From Stictocephala bisonia (taxonomy: Eukaryota > Arthropoda > Insecta > Hemiptera > Membracidae), in contig JAQJVL010002693.1 in assembly GCA_035578905.1 (NCBI GenBank), positions 21,648-85,647 on the forward strand: a stretch of DNA of 64,000 bases. Reading direction: 5' to 3'. Positions 13,501 to 28,500 of this stretch are shown piece by piece. Position 1 is the stretch's first letter. Every line of letters starts with the position of its first letter. Both the position numbers and the translations under genes were made by a program. The notes beneath the pieces are model-generated. The model saw nothing but the letters and a program-made list of their open reading frames with translations. It was not told the origin of the DNA and did not search any database.

Positions 13501-16500
13501 GACTGGTTATTAGGCAACGAATGTAAATAATATGAAGTTTTCATTCATTATTGCCTCTGTCGAGGTAACCGCTAGCGCTCGCAGCGAATATATACGCATC
13601 TGCTAGTCACATGACGCAGCGACCGGCTGGCGCTCAGTCAGTCTGCAGTTATTTGTTGTCTGTCTCGTGCATTGTACTAACCTCCGGTGTGTAAACAAAC
13701 AGATTATGTACACAAAATAAACACTATTTACAGCAAAAATAAAACTAGACTTCATAATGAAAAATATAGAGTAAATTCAAAATAATAAACTTAGTATAAT
13801 CTGTTGTCTTATTGAGTTATATTGTATATATTTTTATAATGGCTATAATATTTATAGTTTTGAAGTTTTTCACACAGCTGCTACTTTCTAAGGAAGAAAT
13901 TGTCATTCTAAAATCATATTTCAATTGAAAATTTTATTTTTGCAAGTATAAAATTTTTTTAATTGCATGCAATAATATTTTGTTTTTACAGTTTTGATAA
14001 AACTTTGTAATGAATAAAAAATGAATATAAAAATACAATATCGTTATTATTATTTTTTTTTACATTGTACTATCCTGGTTTAGATTTAAAAAAAATATAA
14101 CTTTACAAAAACTAAAATTATATATATATTCAAGAAAATTAAGCGTTAATTGAAAAATTACAGAAAATTACTCAGCGTTTTAAGGGTTAAGAATAAATGA
14201 TCAACGATTTTCATAAACTAGTAGTAGCCTAAATCATACTCACGATATGATAGTAGCTTCAGGTCCATAATGAGTAAGTTAAACTTGAAAATAATATTAC
14301 AAGTTCAAATATATAAATTTGATCAAAAATTCCCAAATTAGAATAATTTATTTTTATTGTAAGGTACTATCTCAGCTTTACTTCTAAAATATTTTTTTCA
14401 GTGGCCAGTAAAGAAGAAATATCAAATATTCAAAAGGAAGTAGAAGTTCTTAAACAAAAAATGGAGACTATTGAAAAGGAAAAGAAACAGGTCTGTGCAT
14501 ATTCTTTAAATTGTATTATGTTAACACGTTGACTGCCATGAGGGCCACCGTTGGCCCTCACTAGATTTCACCCTGGCGCCACAGTTGTTTCTACGGTAAA
14601 GTTCAATATTCATTGTTCCGAGTTCTGTGTTCCATGCAACCGTAAATGATCCCCCGAGTACAGAAATAGCCGACATCCGGTCTATTGCCGCCATTTTGTG
14701 AGTTATTGATGAGGTACACCGGTGACCCTCATGGCGTGGTGGCAAAACTTTACATATGCCATATGATATTATGTTTCAGCTGTTTTGTTGTGATGTTTAT
14801 ATTTTCTTCCCGCGCACTGATCAGCTTTTGAGGTTAGGTGTTTAGCATTTCATCAACTGTGACGCATGATGAAACGCTATAGTTTTCTTGTGAATTAGAG
14901 ATAAACTGTGAAAATAACTCTGATATAGCTGCCGCTTTATTTTCTTTCTTACGTTGAACTCTAGTTTCTTTGTCATCAAACCTTATACAGGATGTCAGTA
15001 TTTCAAATCGCTTGACTGACATAGTGGCATTGAAGTATGGCCTATTTGTCACATCTTTTGAGAATAGAGATGCCATATCCTCGCGGCTGGATTTAAGAAT
15101 GCTTGCTAATAATTGAAGACCAATGTAGGCATTTATTTCTAACTCATCTGTATCTCTATAGTTTGATTTATGGGTACGTGCATCCAACCCACTGCGCACA
15201 GATTCAAGTTTTTTATTTGTGTAAGTTACAATATTTTGAACCATTTCATCATCAAATAAGAGGGACCAGACATCTTTGGTGCTGGGAGAATTCCCCAAAA
15301 CTTTAGCTGGTTGCAATAACCCTGGCAGTCTTCCTCTAATTATATTCCTTGCTGGCGTTCTTACATTTCTGGGTGGTTCTTTAGTTGTCCAGCAGTAAGG
15401 AGGTCTGAATTCGCCTTTTTTTAGGCGCTAAATAAGTATTCTGGTCGATTCGATTCATCTACATTCATTTCCTCATTTTCATTCAATTCCTGCAAATCTT
15501 CGTCTACTACTTCGTCAACATCATCACTGCTTTCACTATCATTCTCTTGACTATTGTTTACTGGAATGTAATGAGGATCTTCATCAGAATCATCCACAGG
15601 ACTTTCTATGTCACTGTCTGACTCCACATCATGAAGCATTCGCCTTATGCGATCTTGAAAGTTTGAGTCCCTGACACTAACTTTGCTACTGGAAGTAGAC
15701 GGACGATCCATGTTTGCACACAAAGAGAGAAAAACAAAATCACTAGGAAAATATAACACTAGGAAAAAACTACAGATAAACAAAAATATATACACTTTGT
15801 ACACGTTGCACTAAATATTTGTACAATATGCAACACTTCAACGTTTGACTAAATATTCAAAAACACAATTCGAAACATCCAGCCTCTAAGACGGCTGAGT
15901 GCCAAACGTAATACGAAACGTCCCGTCTGCGAGACGGGTAGAGTTCACGAAAACAATATGTCAGTCACGAACAATGGCCGAAAACCAACTGAAAACCAGT
16001 TAGCGTTTGAGGGGAGGGGGTGGCCGAAAGGTACTGCGAAGCCCAGCCTCTGGAAAGAAGTAGTGTTGCCAACATTCAATAACGAAATTTCCCTATCCGT
16101 CTCAGAGACGGGTGTTTCGGTTAAAGTGTTAAATGAATATATGTCACAGGTAAAAAGAATAATGCATAAAATAATGAAAAAAAAATAATTATTGTTATTC
16201 ACTATCATAGTTGGAAAATGATGAACGACATAACTGATTTCTTTTTCACTTACAAAGAGTTGACTGAAATAAATATTGATGCAAAGTCACATAAGCATAG
16301 ATAAATAAAGGTACTATATCACATAATTTGTTTAGTAGAAGCATCATTTTAATTCAAGTATAACAATCCATTATTATTTAGCCAATATATTAAAATTAAT
16401 AATACTATATCAACAAGTGCAATACAATGTAATTTATTAAATACATTAATTTTGAGTTTTATATTAATTATAATTTAAAATATTTTCCAGTATAAAGGTT

Positions 16501-19500
16501 GAAAATTCATGTTAATAGAGTTGTTTTTAATGATTAACGTTCAATTATACTTTTTTTAATACAAATAATCTTGAATAAAGTATTTTAGAACACAGTGCCA
16601 ACAGACTAACTGAATTGAAATCGACGAACATGAACTATCATAAAAAATACAAAAAGTTTGAATTTATAAAAGGAAACAAGATAATACTGTGTTTTGATTG
16701 GGAAATGTTTTGTTAAAAGGATGGCTAGGCCAGGACCCTATCAGACAGGAAGTGATAACAAAAGTCATGATAACGAATGGACTGATGTTATCTGCAATAT
16801 TTGAATGTTATCAGCAATATTCCAAAACATAGTTGAAGACATAATTCATTCCACTATTCCAATTATCTAAGCAACAATTCGTATTATTTGTTATCAAATA
16901 TATCAACTTCAACTTCAATGGATCCCAAAATATTTGCCGACTAACAGAAATAGATGGACTGTCTGTAGAAAATGTCGTAAGATTCATGGTACGCTACATG
17001 CACGTAAATTAAGATACCCATACGTATTTTGTTGATGGAATTTTATCATTTATGACTTATTTCCCGGTCGAACTCTGTATTCGTTATCGTGATAAAATCA
17101 GGTTTGTTTCCATGCACATCCCTGTCCATTAGGCTTGTCAATTAGCTGAAAATCAGACCAGCACTACGTGGTTCGGATTTCATGTAAAGCTGTAGGTCCC
17201 TTAGTTTCCCTGGCTGTTGGGCTATTAATAAATTGCCCTTTCTGAGGAACAGTTCAACTCAGTTAGTAACCAAACTACACTCATCCTACACTCATATAAC
17301 CAATCATATTCGCCTTAAAATACCAACAACATTGTGTCAGTGTCTCATATGTAAGAATGTAAGACTGTCCGCTCGGAACGGAAACAAACTCCAGTAATAA
17401 TAATTTTATGACTATTTTATTGTAAAATATTTTATTTAAAACATCAAACCAGTATTTCTATAAGAGCCACCAATAAATATTATAGATGAAAGAGAATTTG
17501 TTCTTAATAATGCGTCATTTTGGCGCATTAGAATGAATCTGAGACATTGATATTGCTTATACATCGTGGCACTATCGATGCATCGAATTACTTTGGATGC
17601 ATCGACATTTTAACTAGTCATGCATCAAATCGCATCGATTTTTCTTTGCTTTTCAATGCATCGCACACCCCTCGGACCTAATCTTTTTAACCAACCATTG
17701 CACACCTTTTTAGTCCTAACCTCGCCAGTTGTGTTTACAATAAAGTCATTTTTCATGTAATTTCATTCATTCTGTGTGTGTGTGTGGAACTATAGGTCCC
17801 TAGTTTCTCTGCCTATTGGGATATTAATAAATGACTCTTTCTAATGAGCAGTCAACGTAAGTTATTAAAAATTACCACACTCATTCTTCTACACTTACCT
17901 TACTCATTTTCTACTTATCTTTGACGATCACAGATTTAATTATGAATATAGTGTAGATTGTTGTTATAATAAATTAGTATCTTTTTATATTTGTTGTGAA
18001 TTTGTGTTTATTGATTTACTTAATTTCTTTTCTTTTCTGTTTCATCGATCCCTCTGCCAGTGATTTCATGATTGATCAGTATATTTACCCCTGTTGTAAC
18101 AGAGTGTCGAACTTTTGGAGCTGTCCAAAGTAGAAATACAAGAGCTAGAAGACAGGATAGCATTGATGGAAAGGTGTGATAATAGCATGAGGCAATCAAA
18201 ACAAACTAACCTTATGGTGAAGAATCTCAAGTCCAGACACCAAGAGGAGGTGGGCTTATTACAAAACCAGCTTGAGACCGTGACGAAAAAACTGCAAGAA
18301 AAGGTATCTACTGCTTTTATAAAGGTATGGAAGTGAATTTTAAAGTTTAGCCAGAAACAAGGTAGGCAAATAAAAAAATGTTTTTTGTGGTAATTGGAAA
18401 ACAAAATGCAAGGTGATGAAAGTACTCAGATTGGTAATTAGTAGTCCTGTTCCAGGTACTCGTTTACCACATTCAAATGGCAGAACTAAGTTTATCAGTG
18501 TTATATAATTAATTGATTTGTATACCTTGAAATAGTGTAGTAATCCTGTTTAGTGTGTATTATTAAACATTGTGTCAAAATTATTATCATGCCCAAAATC
18601 TTCTCAAAGCAAATTTTTCTTTGAATTTTGTTTTACACATTGTGTATTTGTCTTATTATGAACGTTATTGCAAAAAAATATATTATTAAAATTGTTTGCA
18701 TTGCAATCTTCTTCTATCTTCAAACAGGACATTAGTTGGCATCAGTTTTGCTTCTCCATATTTCTATATCTTGAGCTGTTCCTTTTAGTTCTGAATAGGA
18801 CATATAGCCTAGATCTTTTATGTTAAATGTAATATCGTCTAGCTCCGCCTTTAGTATTTTTTCCTAACAAAACTTTCTAGAACGGCTTAGAACAGTATCT
18901 CATGTATGTCAGAGTATGTAGCGCATCCATACATCATATCTTCTCAAAATAACATTCATAAGCAAGTCACTTCCTATGCTTAGGGTCTGAGAACCTCTTC
19001 ATTTGGTACTATATCTGTCCAGAGGATCTTCAATAAGAATATAACTCATATTATGCATTGCAATATAACTAACTGTAATAATGTCAGTAAGTGATATGAA
19101 CTGTACATTTAATTTTTACTTTACGTTTAGTTAAATAAGTGAATTACAGTTTGTAATATATTTCTTTTTCTAATTACATTTGGAAGATAGATTTAATTAA
19201 TTAATTTAACAGCATTAGAGCAGATCTAACATTAAACCTTGCAGTATGTAGAAAGAGAATAGAGAATGCTGCCAGAGACTATACTTGGTCAGGTGACTGT
19301 GCGTGGTTTTTTTGTCGAACTTGTACTCTCCACACGCCATTCACTGTGAGTTTATCTTTACCTCATGTTAAGATTGGGGAGGGAGGGGTCTTAACATTTC
19401 TTATCCTTCTTTGTTCTAATTTTATTTTTTTTATTTGGACAATATGCTTCATATCTTAGATTTTGCAATCAGAGATTGGTTATTAGAATTTTTTTATTTG

Positions 19501-22500
19501 TCAATGATGTGTATGGCAATTTGTGTGTTAATAACATGTACAGTAAATGAAAGTGTTCTATCACTGATTGGAATATTTTGCAATTCAACATATATTGGAA
19601 TACAGTTTTTAAAATAGTCTATTCCAAAAAAATTATAAAAATATTAAAAAGCGTAAATTGGTTGTTCAAATGAAAAATGTCGCCTCTTGAGGTTCTTGCC
19701 AAGTCGGAGATAGACATCGTGAAAAAGGTGTTGAAGTCTTCCAGCTCCACCATGATCTGATGCTGGATAGTTGAGGTTGACAGAGAGTTTTGAATCACTT
19801 GCCAGGCAGCTTTGCATTTATCTTCGGATCCATCGATGAAGTGGGCCACCCATTTTTGTTGGCATCACAAAGCTTCTTTTTGTAGAATCCTCTGTACGCC
19901 AACAACGCTTGATTTGTAGTTTGGGTATTTAGGGCTTTATGATAACTGTGCAGAGTCTTAAGAAGTTTTCTGTCAATGGTACTCATGAGTATTCAGTTCA
20001 TCGCTGTACCATTTAAGCTTGTTGAAAAAATGAGTCTTGAGTCTTTGAGTCCTCTTCTTCACCATTGGAAAGCAGGCGTCAATTTCTTGAATAAACTTGA
20101 ATAAATACATTGAAGAATATGTTAAAGGACTCTTTAACATCAGCATCATGTCCTTGATTAACAACAGACCATTTTATTTTGGCCAATTGTTGTGAGAAGG
20201 CTCTGATTCGTTGGTCATTGATGACACGGTAGTAGGTTGTTGAGTGAGCACTTCTGCATTTATGACATTCTTCATTGAAATAGATCTATCGGACATCTTG
20301 ATCTGGTACAAATGACGTTCTGTCTGTTACTACATTGTTAAGGACTGCATTGTTTCTTATAGGCATGTAGGTTACAATATATAAGCCTACAAAAGTCACT
20401 GTGAGAGGGTTAGAAGCAACTGCTGAAACGTCCATATTGTAGTTACCTCCGAGGATTAAATGTACAGAGGTGTAGCGATCATGAAAAGAGTAAGAGACTT
20501 TCTAGCTGATTAAGAAAAATCTCAGAATTTTCTGTAGGCGATCAGTAAACACTGGCAATAATAGTGGTTACAATAATATTTGATTGCCACCACCTTAAAG
20601 TGCTGTTCGATACAGAAGTCAAGTACATTGAATACCTTGAATCGAAGACTTTTTTAATAAAAATCGCTGTTGCACCATGTTGCCTCGCAGAAAGAGTAAA
20701 TCACATGTTGCATCGCAGAAAGAATAAATCAGGTGGCCAAACTAAAGCCGTTAAATTGTATAAGTCAGTTTCAACCATTTTTGTATTTGACTTCAACCAT
20801 TGTTCCATCAGACAGACCACATCAAATAGATGTTCATGTAGAACCACATCTGATTCATGTGTTTTGTTCTTAAATTATTGAACATGAGTTCAATCATTTA
20901 ATCAAAAATCATTTAAATAATTTTTTTTTTTATGAAATAAAATTGACAGGCTTAAATCAAAATAAGGGTTAATGTTAGATTCACAGGTTTGTAGAGTAGA
21001 ATTAGGTACACTTACATTGCACATAATAGAAGAAGGCTTATCTAGGTTTTCTCTGTTGAATCTGAACTCACTGAGTTTAAAGAAATCTGAGTTTTCTTAT
21101 GCTTGAAAACAAATTTAGACTCAAATATGTTTTTTGGCCAAAAACCTACGTTAAATATATCCATCATTAGATTTTGTAAAATGTCAATTGTGAAAGATGC
21201 ATATTCATTAGGGTATTTAGATGCTAGCTTCTCTACATTACAAGTACCTACATCTTTGCTTTTTGAAACCTCTTCCAAGTAGGAAGGCGTTGTATCGGAA
21301 CTGAGTCTTGAGACGAAAACATAAGTTTTTGTCGGCTACGGCTGAACTCCCTTCAAATGACTTACCGGTAATAAAGTTTTCTTCCCCTTTAGGCTTAATC
21401 CTATCTTTAGGTTGACGGTGCAATTTTAGGAAGGCCTACACAATTAGTATAGTCTTGTGTATTAGGCTTTGATGTAGTATTCTTTCGGGTTACCTGAATA
21501 TTATTAATGAGTGGTTTGGTCACTGTAAAACTAGGCCTAGGCCTATTTACGTCCAAGTTTGCCATTTAGGTTATTACTGTCACTCAAGGTCGCAGGCAAA
21601 TCTGTGAGATTGCTGTTTAACTTTTAACTAGCTAGTTTAAATTTTAACTTATTTGGACAAGAGTGTCTGTCTTCCAGTTTAAGTGTTAGAGAGGGATTCT
21701 TAGCCCTAACTTTCCCTGGTAGAGTATGACGATCTTTAACTTTAACATTTTATCTTCAAAATTAAAAATGATGTTTGTGATGACCTCAGACTAGGTACGC
21801 AGAACTGATTTTAACAACTTATTTTCATTCTTAACCTTTTCCATGCTATCTTGAAGGGATTTTTGCTTGTTTGAAAGGCTTTAGAATTTCACTAGACAAG
21901 ATTTTAGATTGATCATACGATGTTAAATCACCTTGGTTCGAACAGTTTGCGGACGCTTCTTGATCAGTTGTAGATGACGCGAGTTGTCATTTTCAGTGTC
22001 AGGCTCCCTTTCACATAAACACTCCGAAGACTTGCTGCACATAAACACAGATTTCTCTTTCAAATGTTTAAATGATTCAAAAGCCCTCATCCGATATGTT
22101 GACACAGTTTTATGGACCAATTTCCACATTTTCCAAAGCAAAATACTGATTTATTTTTAGACACGCACCACACTTATACTTTTTATGACATTAAATGGTC
22201 CATCTAGGGTCTTCATTTATTTTCACTTCATACAACGGACTTAAGGTAGAATGTTTCAGGATCAACAACTGCTTTTTTGGCATCCTGTGTCTTTCCAGTA
22301 GGCATTTTGTCAAAGTTTCGAGAAAAGAGGACTAATTTTACTATTGAGCTGGTCATCCCTAGCAAGTCAGTGGCAGATATTGAAGAACCAATTGTGTAGT
22401 TTTTTAATTGTTACTCTGATAGCAAAATTTATAAGTGGTCATATGACATTACCCTTCTAGGAACATATAGATGTAATGTTTAATGCCAACTCCAACTAAA

Positions 22501-25500
22501 CATGGTTATTTTCAGGAAGAGGAGAGTAGAAGTTTGGAGCAGAGGTTGGACCAGTTGACAGTGGAGAAGGCTTCAACCATTAGCCAGCTGACCCGCTCTC
22601 TAGAGGATAGTCAACGGCAATGTCAGCAGCTTCTGGAAACCAATGTGATGGCTGAAAATGTAACACTAAACCATCAGTTGAACCAAGTACTTCATGAACG
22701 GGACCAGCTAACACAGACTGTCAATAGTTTGCGGGTTTGTCAAGTTTTACCAAACATACTTTAATATTTCTTCTTTTGCTAATTTCTGTAAATAAGTTTC
22801 TTTTAAACTCTTAATAATATTTTATTCTGTCATTTAAATAATATCTCCATGCAATGCAAGACCTAGGAAATAACTGAGAAACTTAAAATTATGAAGTAGA
22901 CCTTTTATTATGTTTACATAACTTTACATTTTTTTACTCACCAGTTTTTCTTAATACACTACTTTGTGATGTTTGCAATTTATTAAAATGTCAAAACAAG
23001 TTTAAAATGTGATATGTTTTACTTTTTTTAATACCTATTATGTGTTGAATCAGGTATTAAAAATACCTGATCCAATCCTTGGAAAAAGAGGTTGAAAGGA
23101 TGGCATATCGAAAGAAAATATTGATAGTGATATCGATCAAATATTGTAGCCATAATATCAATACCATTATGATACTGATACCTGATAATATAGATATTTT
23201 TTCTGTCTTGCACAAGTATATCAAATAAATACTCTATTCCTATGGAGGGATGGAGGTACAGTGCATTTATATACTATTTTTCTTACTGTTTAGAGTTTAT
23301 TTATAAATTATTTGTTGATAAAAAGCTTTTGTTCCTAATTGCAACCTCAGTATGTGAATAATACTTCCATTTTCAATTATTGTTAAAATAATACTTTTCA
23401 TTTTACAAAAATAATGGAAATTCTCTGTTTTGAAAAATCTGGTATTGTAGTTCAGTTTTGAACAACAATGATCTGGGATCTATGTTGGCAACACTGTTTG
23501 GTTTTGTGTTTGACATTAGGCAACGGCGCAGTCAGTTATGGCGGGAAGGAAGGAGAAATGAGGGAGAGTATGGAGCCAAGGTGGCAAACTTCAAAGGCGT
23601 GAGATAACCCAGAATCATTAGCCCTGACTCAGCCCGGTCTAATATCATTTCAGTAATCCAGTAGCAAAATATTTGAGAAAATACCAAGTAAAATTCCTTA
23701 AATTAAAAATATTGTAAAGACTGATACTATCGAACAGAAATATTGATACTTAAATATTATCAAAAAAAGAATATCTATATCAAAATATCGCATATTGAAA
23801 ACAAAATTTTGATAATATCGATATCCCATCCCTAAAAGGTTGGGAATGATTATGATGTTAAGAATGGTTTACAGCATGACAAAAAAAGGTCTTATGCTCC
23901 TTTACAGATTATGATATATTTAACTTCAGTATATTATAGAGCAAATATTGACAATTTTTGGAATAATTAAATTATTTCCAGGAAGAATGTAGGTCAATGA
24001 AATCAGAGCTTGAAACAGTTAGTCAAACAGACTCCATGGTTCAAATGGGCATAAGTCGAAGCCGGTCTCGGTCCAATGACAACTCCACCAATCTGCAGGC
24101 TGAGCTCCACCGAGCATTGTTAAGTAAGTTGTCAGAATTTTATAAGAAACAATTACCCATTAACAAAAGATGGTCAAGTTTTTTTCAATAATGTAAATAT
24201 ATGTATTTTACATGTTATTTACGAAAATGTATTTAAAATTGTATATAAAATAAATAATAATATATATATATATATTGCAGATTCAATGTAGGCCAATGGT
24301 TCCTTCTTTAAGGAAAACTTTTCTTCTTGATGTATCTTAAACTGAAATTTTAATTTTTTTACTATTTATTCCTTTATACTATACATATACACACATAAAA
24401 ACTACAACATGGAAAACAATATCCAGTAAATAAGAAAAAAAAAATTAAAAAAGAATAAATAGTAAACAAAAATTAAAATTTCAGTTTAAGATACGTCAGG
24501 AAGAAAAGTTTTCCTATATTTATATATATAGGTTATGATGTGTGGATATGAATTTTATTTGTTTTAGTATAATTATGTATATGAAAATTAGCATTATTTT
24601 TAGTGTGGTTTTTTAATGATAAAATTGTTTCGTAAATGTACTGTGAAAATTTACTTCATCAAGATTTTGTTTACTGGTTGTATTATATAAGCAAACACTA
24701 TAAGAAATATGTGAATGTGTATATATGCATAAAAATTGTTTTAAATGTTACATAAAAATTACTTTCTTTAAAGTGCATATATTCCTAAATTTATTTTAGA
24801 AATACCTTTTTTTTACTTGTTCGTTCCAATTTGGTCTATATTTAAACCAAGAAACTTTAACCAATATTTAAAGTTAAATTAGGTTTATTTAAAAAATGTA
24901 TAATGTTTGTCATTTGAATCTTTGATACATATTCAAATTCATTTACTTCTTTTGCTGATATTTTTAAATTAGTCATCTGCATATAAGCATGAAATATTGT
25001 GTGGAATATTTTTAAGAAATGGTCCCAACTTTTTTATGTAACAAATAAATATTGCCCAAAACCAATGCGTCTTTACAGAAACTATAGTTTGCCAGTTAGA
25101 GGATGAAAGATTATCAATGGGCTGATAAAAATAATGCGCAATATATACAGTGTATATGAAGGCCCGGAACAGATTATTAATTTCTTAACGATTACAAATA
25201 AAGCAATAAAACTTGGCACATCAATGCTGCACCTCTTAATATACTTTTTAATGTAACTACCGTTTTTATGTCATATCAGGGGGAAGGCCCGCAAGGAGTC
25301 AGAAGAAAATCTTAAATAAGAGCATAGGTCAAGTAGTACAGATCAGATTTGAGAACAGCCTCAGACAATTGATGAGTGAATCTTCAACCACAACTTAAAT
25401 AATATAATACTGTGATATGATTTTGTGTTTTTTAGTTGAATTATTATATTTGGTAAGTTTGCTTATTTATTTCTCCCGTTAAATGAGCCCTGGCCTAGTA

Positions 25501-28500
25501 TTTTGGCCTAACAAAAGTGCCACTAGTTAGGTAATTTTAGAAATATGGTAATTTGTTCGGTTTTACAATATTTTTTCCTTATTAATATTTAACAATTTAT
25601 CTTGTTTTACTTTTAAAATGTACGAGGTACGTCCAGAAAGTAAGTTCCGTTTCCATTTATATCCGCTGCAGCGCTGCGATCGCAGTTTCGCGCATGCGCG
25701 GCAGACGCTCTGTATCAAGGAGAAGAAATGTGCGCCATTTTGAGATTGCTGTCAGTCTCGTACGCTTTGTTGTGCTTGTTTAAAATGTCGGTGTTGATCG
25801 AAAATCCCGCCGCTTGTGAAATCAGATCTGTGATTCGTTTTCTGAATGCTAAGAAAGTGAAACCGATTGACATTTATCGGCAAATTTGCGAGGTTTACGG
25901 ACAAAATGCGATGAGTGATTCAATGGTGAGAAGATGGGTCCGACAGTTTAATGAAGGACGTAATGAAATGCATGATGAAGAATGAAGTGGGCGTCCATCT
26001 TTGATTACAGAAGAACTGGTTCACACGATTGATGAGAAGATCAAGGAAAACCGTAAGTTTACAATGAGTGCTCTCGCTATGGAATTCCCCCAAATCTCAC
26101 GATCATTAATTCATGAAATTGTTACCGAAAAACTGAAATTTCGAAAACTTCAACACCAACGATGACGAAGAGCTGAAAGAAAATGTTTCCAAATGGTTGA
26201 AGACACAGGCGGCAACCTTCTATGAAGAAGGCATAGAAAAACTTGTGCCACGCTATGACAAATGCCTGCAAAATTTCGGCAGTTATGTAGAAAAGTAGTT
26301 TAAGAGTTGCAGATTTTAGTGCAATAAATATGTTTTCTGTATCTGTAGACAAATTATTTTTATTACCAAACGGAACTTACTTTCTGGACGTACCTCGTAT
26401 TAAAGTTTTCATGCAGTGTCGATATTACTTTCAATTTTGTTATAGTTCATAAAAAATACTTGAAATGTTTAATTTTCGATGGAAGTATTTAGGAGGCTGC
26501 AAATTTTAATTGCAAAGTCAGAATTGATGTGAACTGAGAGCTCAAATTTGTTTGTGTATATGTAATAAAAATTGTTAGTATATATGTGTGTTGTATTAAT
26601 CAAGCAAATTTAATTACAGATCAGAAAGCAAAAAGAGCTGAAGTTGAACGCCTACAAAACATTGTTTTGGAAAAAGAAAAGGAGATACAAGAAATTAAAA
26701 GGAATCAACAGATCTCACTGGATGAAAAAAAATCTCTTAATGTACGTTTTAAAAACATCTTTAATTTAGAATTAGTAAATAACCACATGCTTAATCACCA
26801 AGGTTGTGGTTGTTCATTGTTTTACTTCAGAACATGTCATAGACCCCAACTCATCTCACTCTCAGGTCAGAGATAATTGGAACAAACCAAAACAGAGAGC
26901 GTGCCAAGAAGAAGGGTCCACAGCTGCAGGTCGACAAAGACATTCACGAAAGAGAAACCAGAAAAATGAAGTTCCAAAAACAGGATAAGGCCATAAGTAA
27001 ATAAAGTACAATGTAAATAAATTAGTGAAGCAATGATAACACCACAGGCAAGGCACAGAAAGCATTAAAAATAGCCCTTAATAATAAAAACTTCTTCCTA
27101 AAAATAAATACTAGACAATAGACAATAGACAAAAATTCTTTATTTGTTGAGTACAAACTAGTACATTAAATAGTGTCAGTCTTACTACTAATTACATAAG
27201 GATCCTTATGTTAAAAAAACTAGAGTTTGATAATAACTAAGTTAAATATCAAACACAACAGGTTAGAAATTCTGATAAAGCATAGTGGGGATTTGTCACC
27301 AGGAATGTTCTTAGATTCTTCTTAAATTTTTTAATTTCTGGTTCCTTTTTAATATCAATAGGCAAAGCTGTAAAGAATTTACTTCCCATTTGAGAGGGCT
27401 TTTTGTTAAAGAAAGCTAAATTGTGTTTAGATATATTGATATCATTTTTCCCCCTTGTGTTATAGGAATGTATATCTGATTTAAAAATTAAATCATTAGG
27501 GTTGTTCTTTATGTACAATATACAGTCAAATATGTATTGGTCATAAACTGTTAGAATTTCAAGTGAGGTAAAATGCTTTCTTACATGATCATCATGTTTA
27601 AGTTTTAACATTATCCTTATAGCTTGTTTTTGTAATAATAGTAATTTGTTCAAGTTATAATTACATGTTCCCCCATACACACACAAACCATAAGCTAAGT
27701 GAGCATGAATTTGAGCGTAGTAAATAGATTTTAAAGTAGGGAGATTGCATAAAAATGACATATGTTTAAGGGTATACAGTCCTGAGTGTATTTTTGTAAG
27801 TATTTTTTTTTATATGACCGTTCCAACTTAAATGTTGATCAATCTCTAGACCCAAAAAGTTTGTGTTAACTATATTACTAATATTTGTATCACCTACTTT
27901 AATGTTTGGGGAAAAAATGTTTTTGTTCTGTCTCGTTTGAAAAGAAATAAAATTTGTTTTGTCAATGTTTAAATACAATGAATTATTTTGAAAAAAATTC
28001 TTGAATTTTTGAAAGGTGCATTAGACTTGCAGATTCTATATCACTTTGATTTTTACCTGAAACGATTAAATTTGAATCGTCAGCATAGAGTACAATTTTA
28101 CTTTTGGTATAAGAAATTTTCTCTATTAATGATGGAAATCCCTGTAAATAACAAATAAACAAAAGAGGACCAAGGATAGAACCTTGAGGAAGACCTTGCT
28201 TGATATTTAATTTTGTTGAATTGATTTTGACTAATTTTTGGTTTATTGTGGAAGAGATTTCTACGTATTGAAATCTATTATTGAGATAAGATTTTAACCA
28301 GTTCAAGGCTGTACCGTGAATACCCAGTGATACCAGTTTTTGTAACAATATATCATGAGAAATAGTATCGAAGGCCTTAGAAAGGTCCATGAAAATACCA
28401 ATTGGTTTCTCGCCACTATCGATGGCCTCTATTAATGATTCAACAAAAGTAACTAAAGCTGTTACTGTAGATTTTCCTTTTCTAAAACCATTTTGTTCTT

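Noticed and set aside
15958..16188. Open frame starting MSVTNNGRKPTENQLAF
   Set aside because: It lies across the piggyBac right end and its palindromes, with no family resemblance; chance frame.
26806..26988. Open frame after exon 7 (NWNKPKQRACQEEGSTAAGR)
   Set aside because: Not flanked by usable splice sites in phase with CEP152 exons and not recognisable; the base composition is unusual, perhaps a fragment of another repeat.
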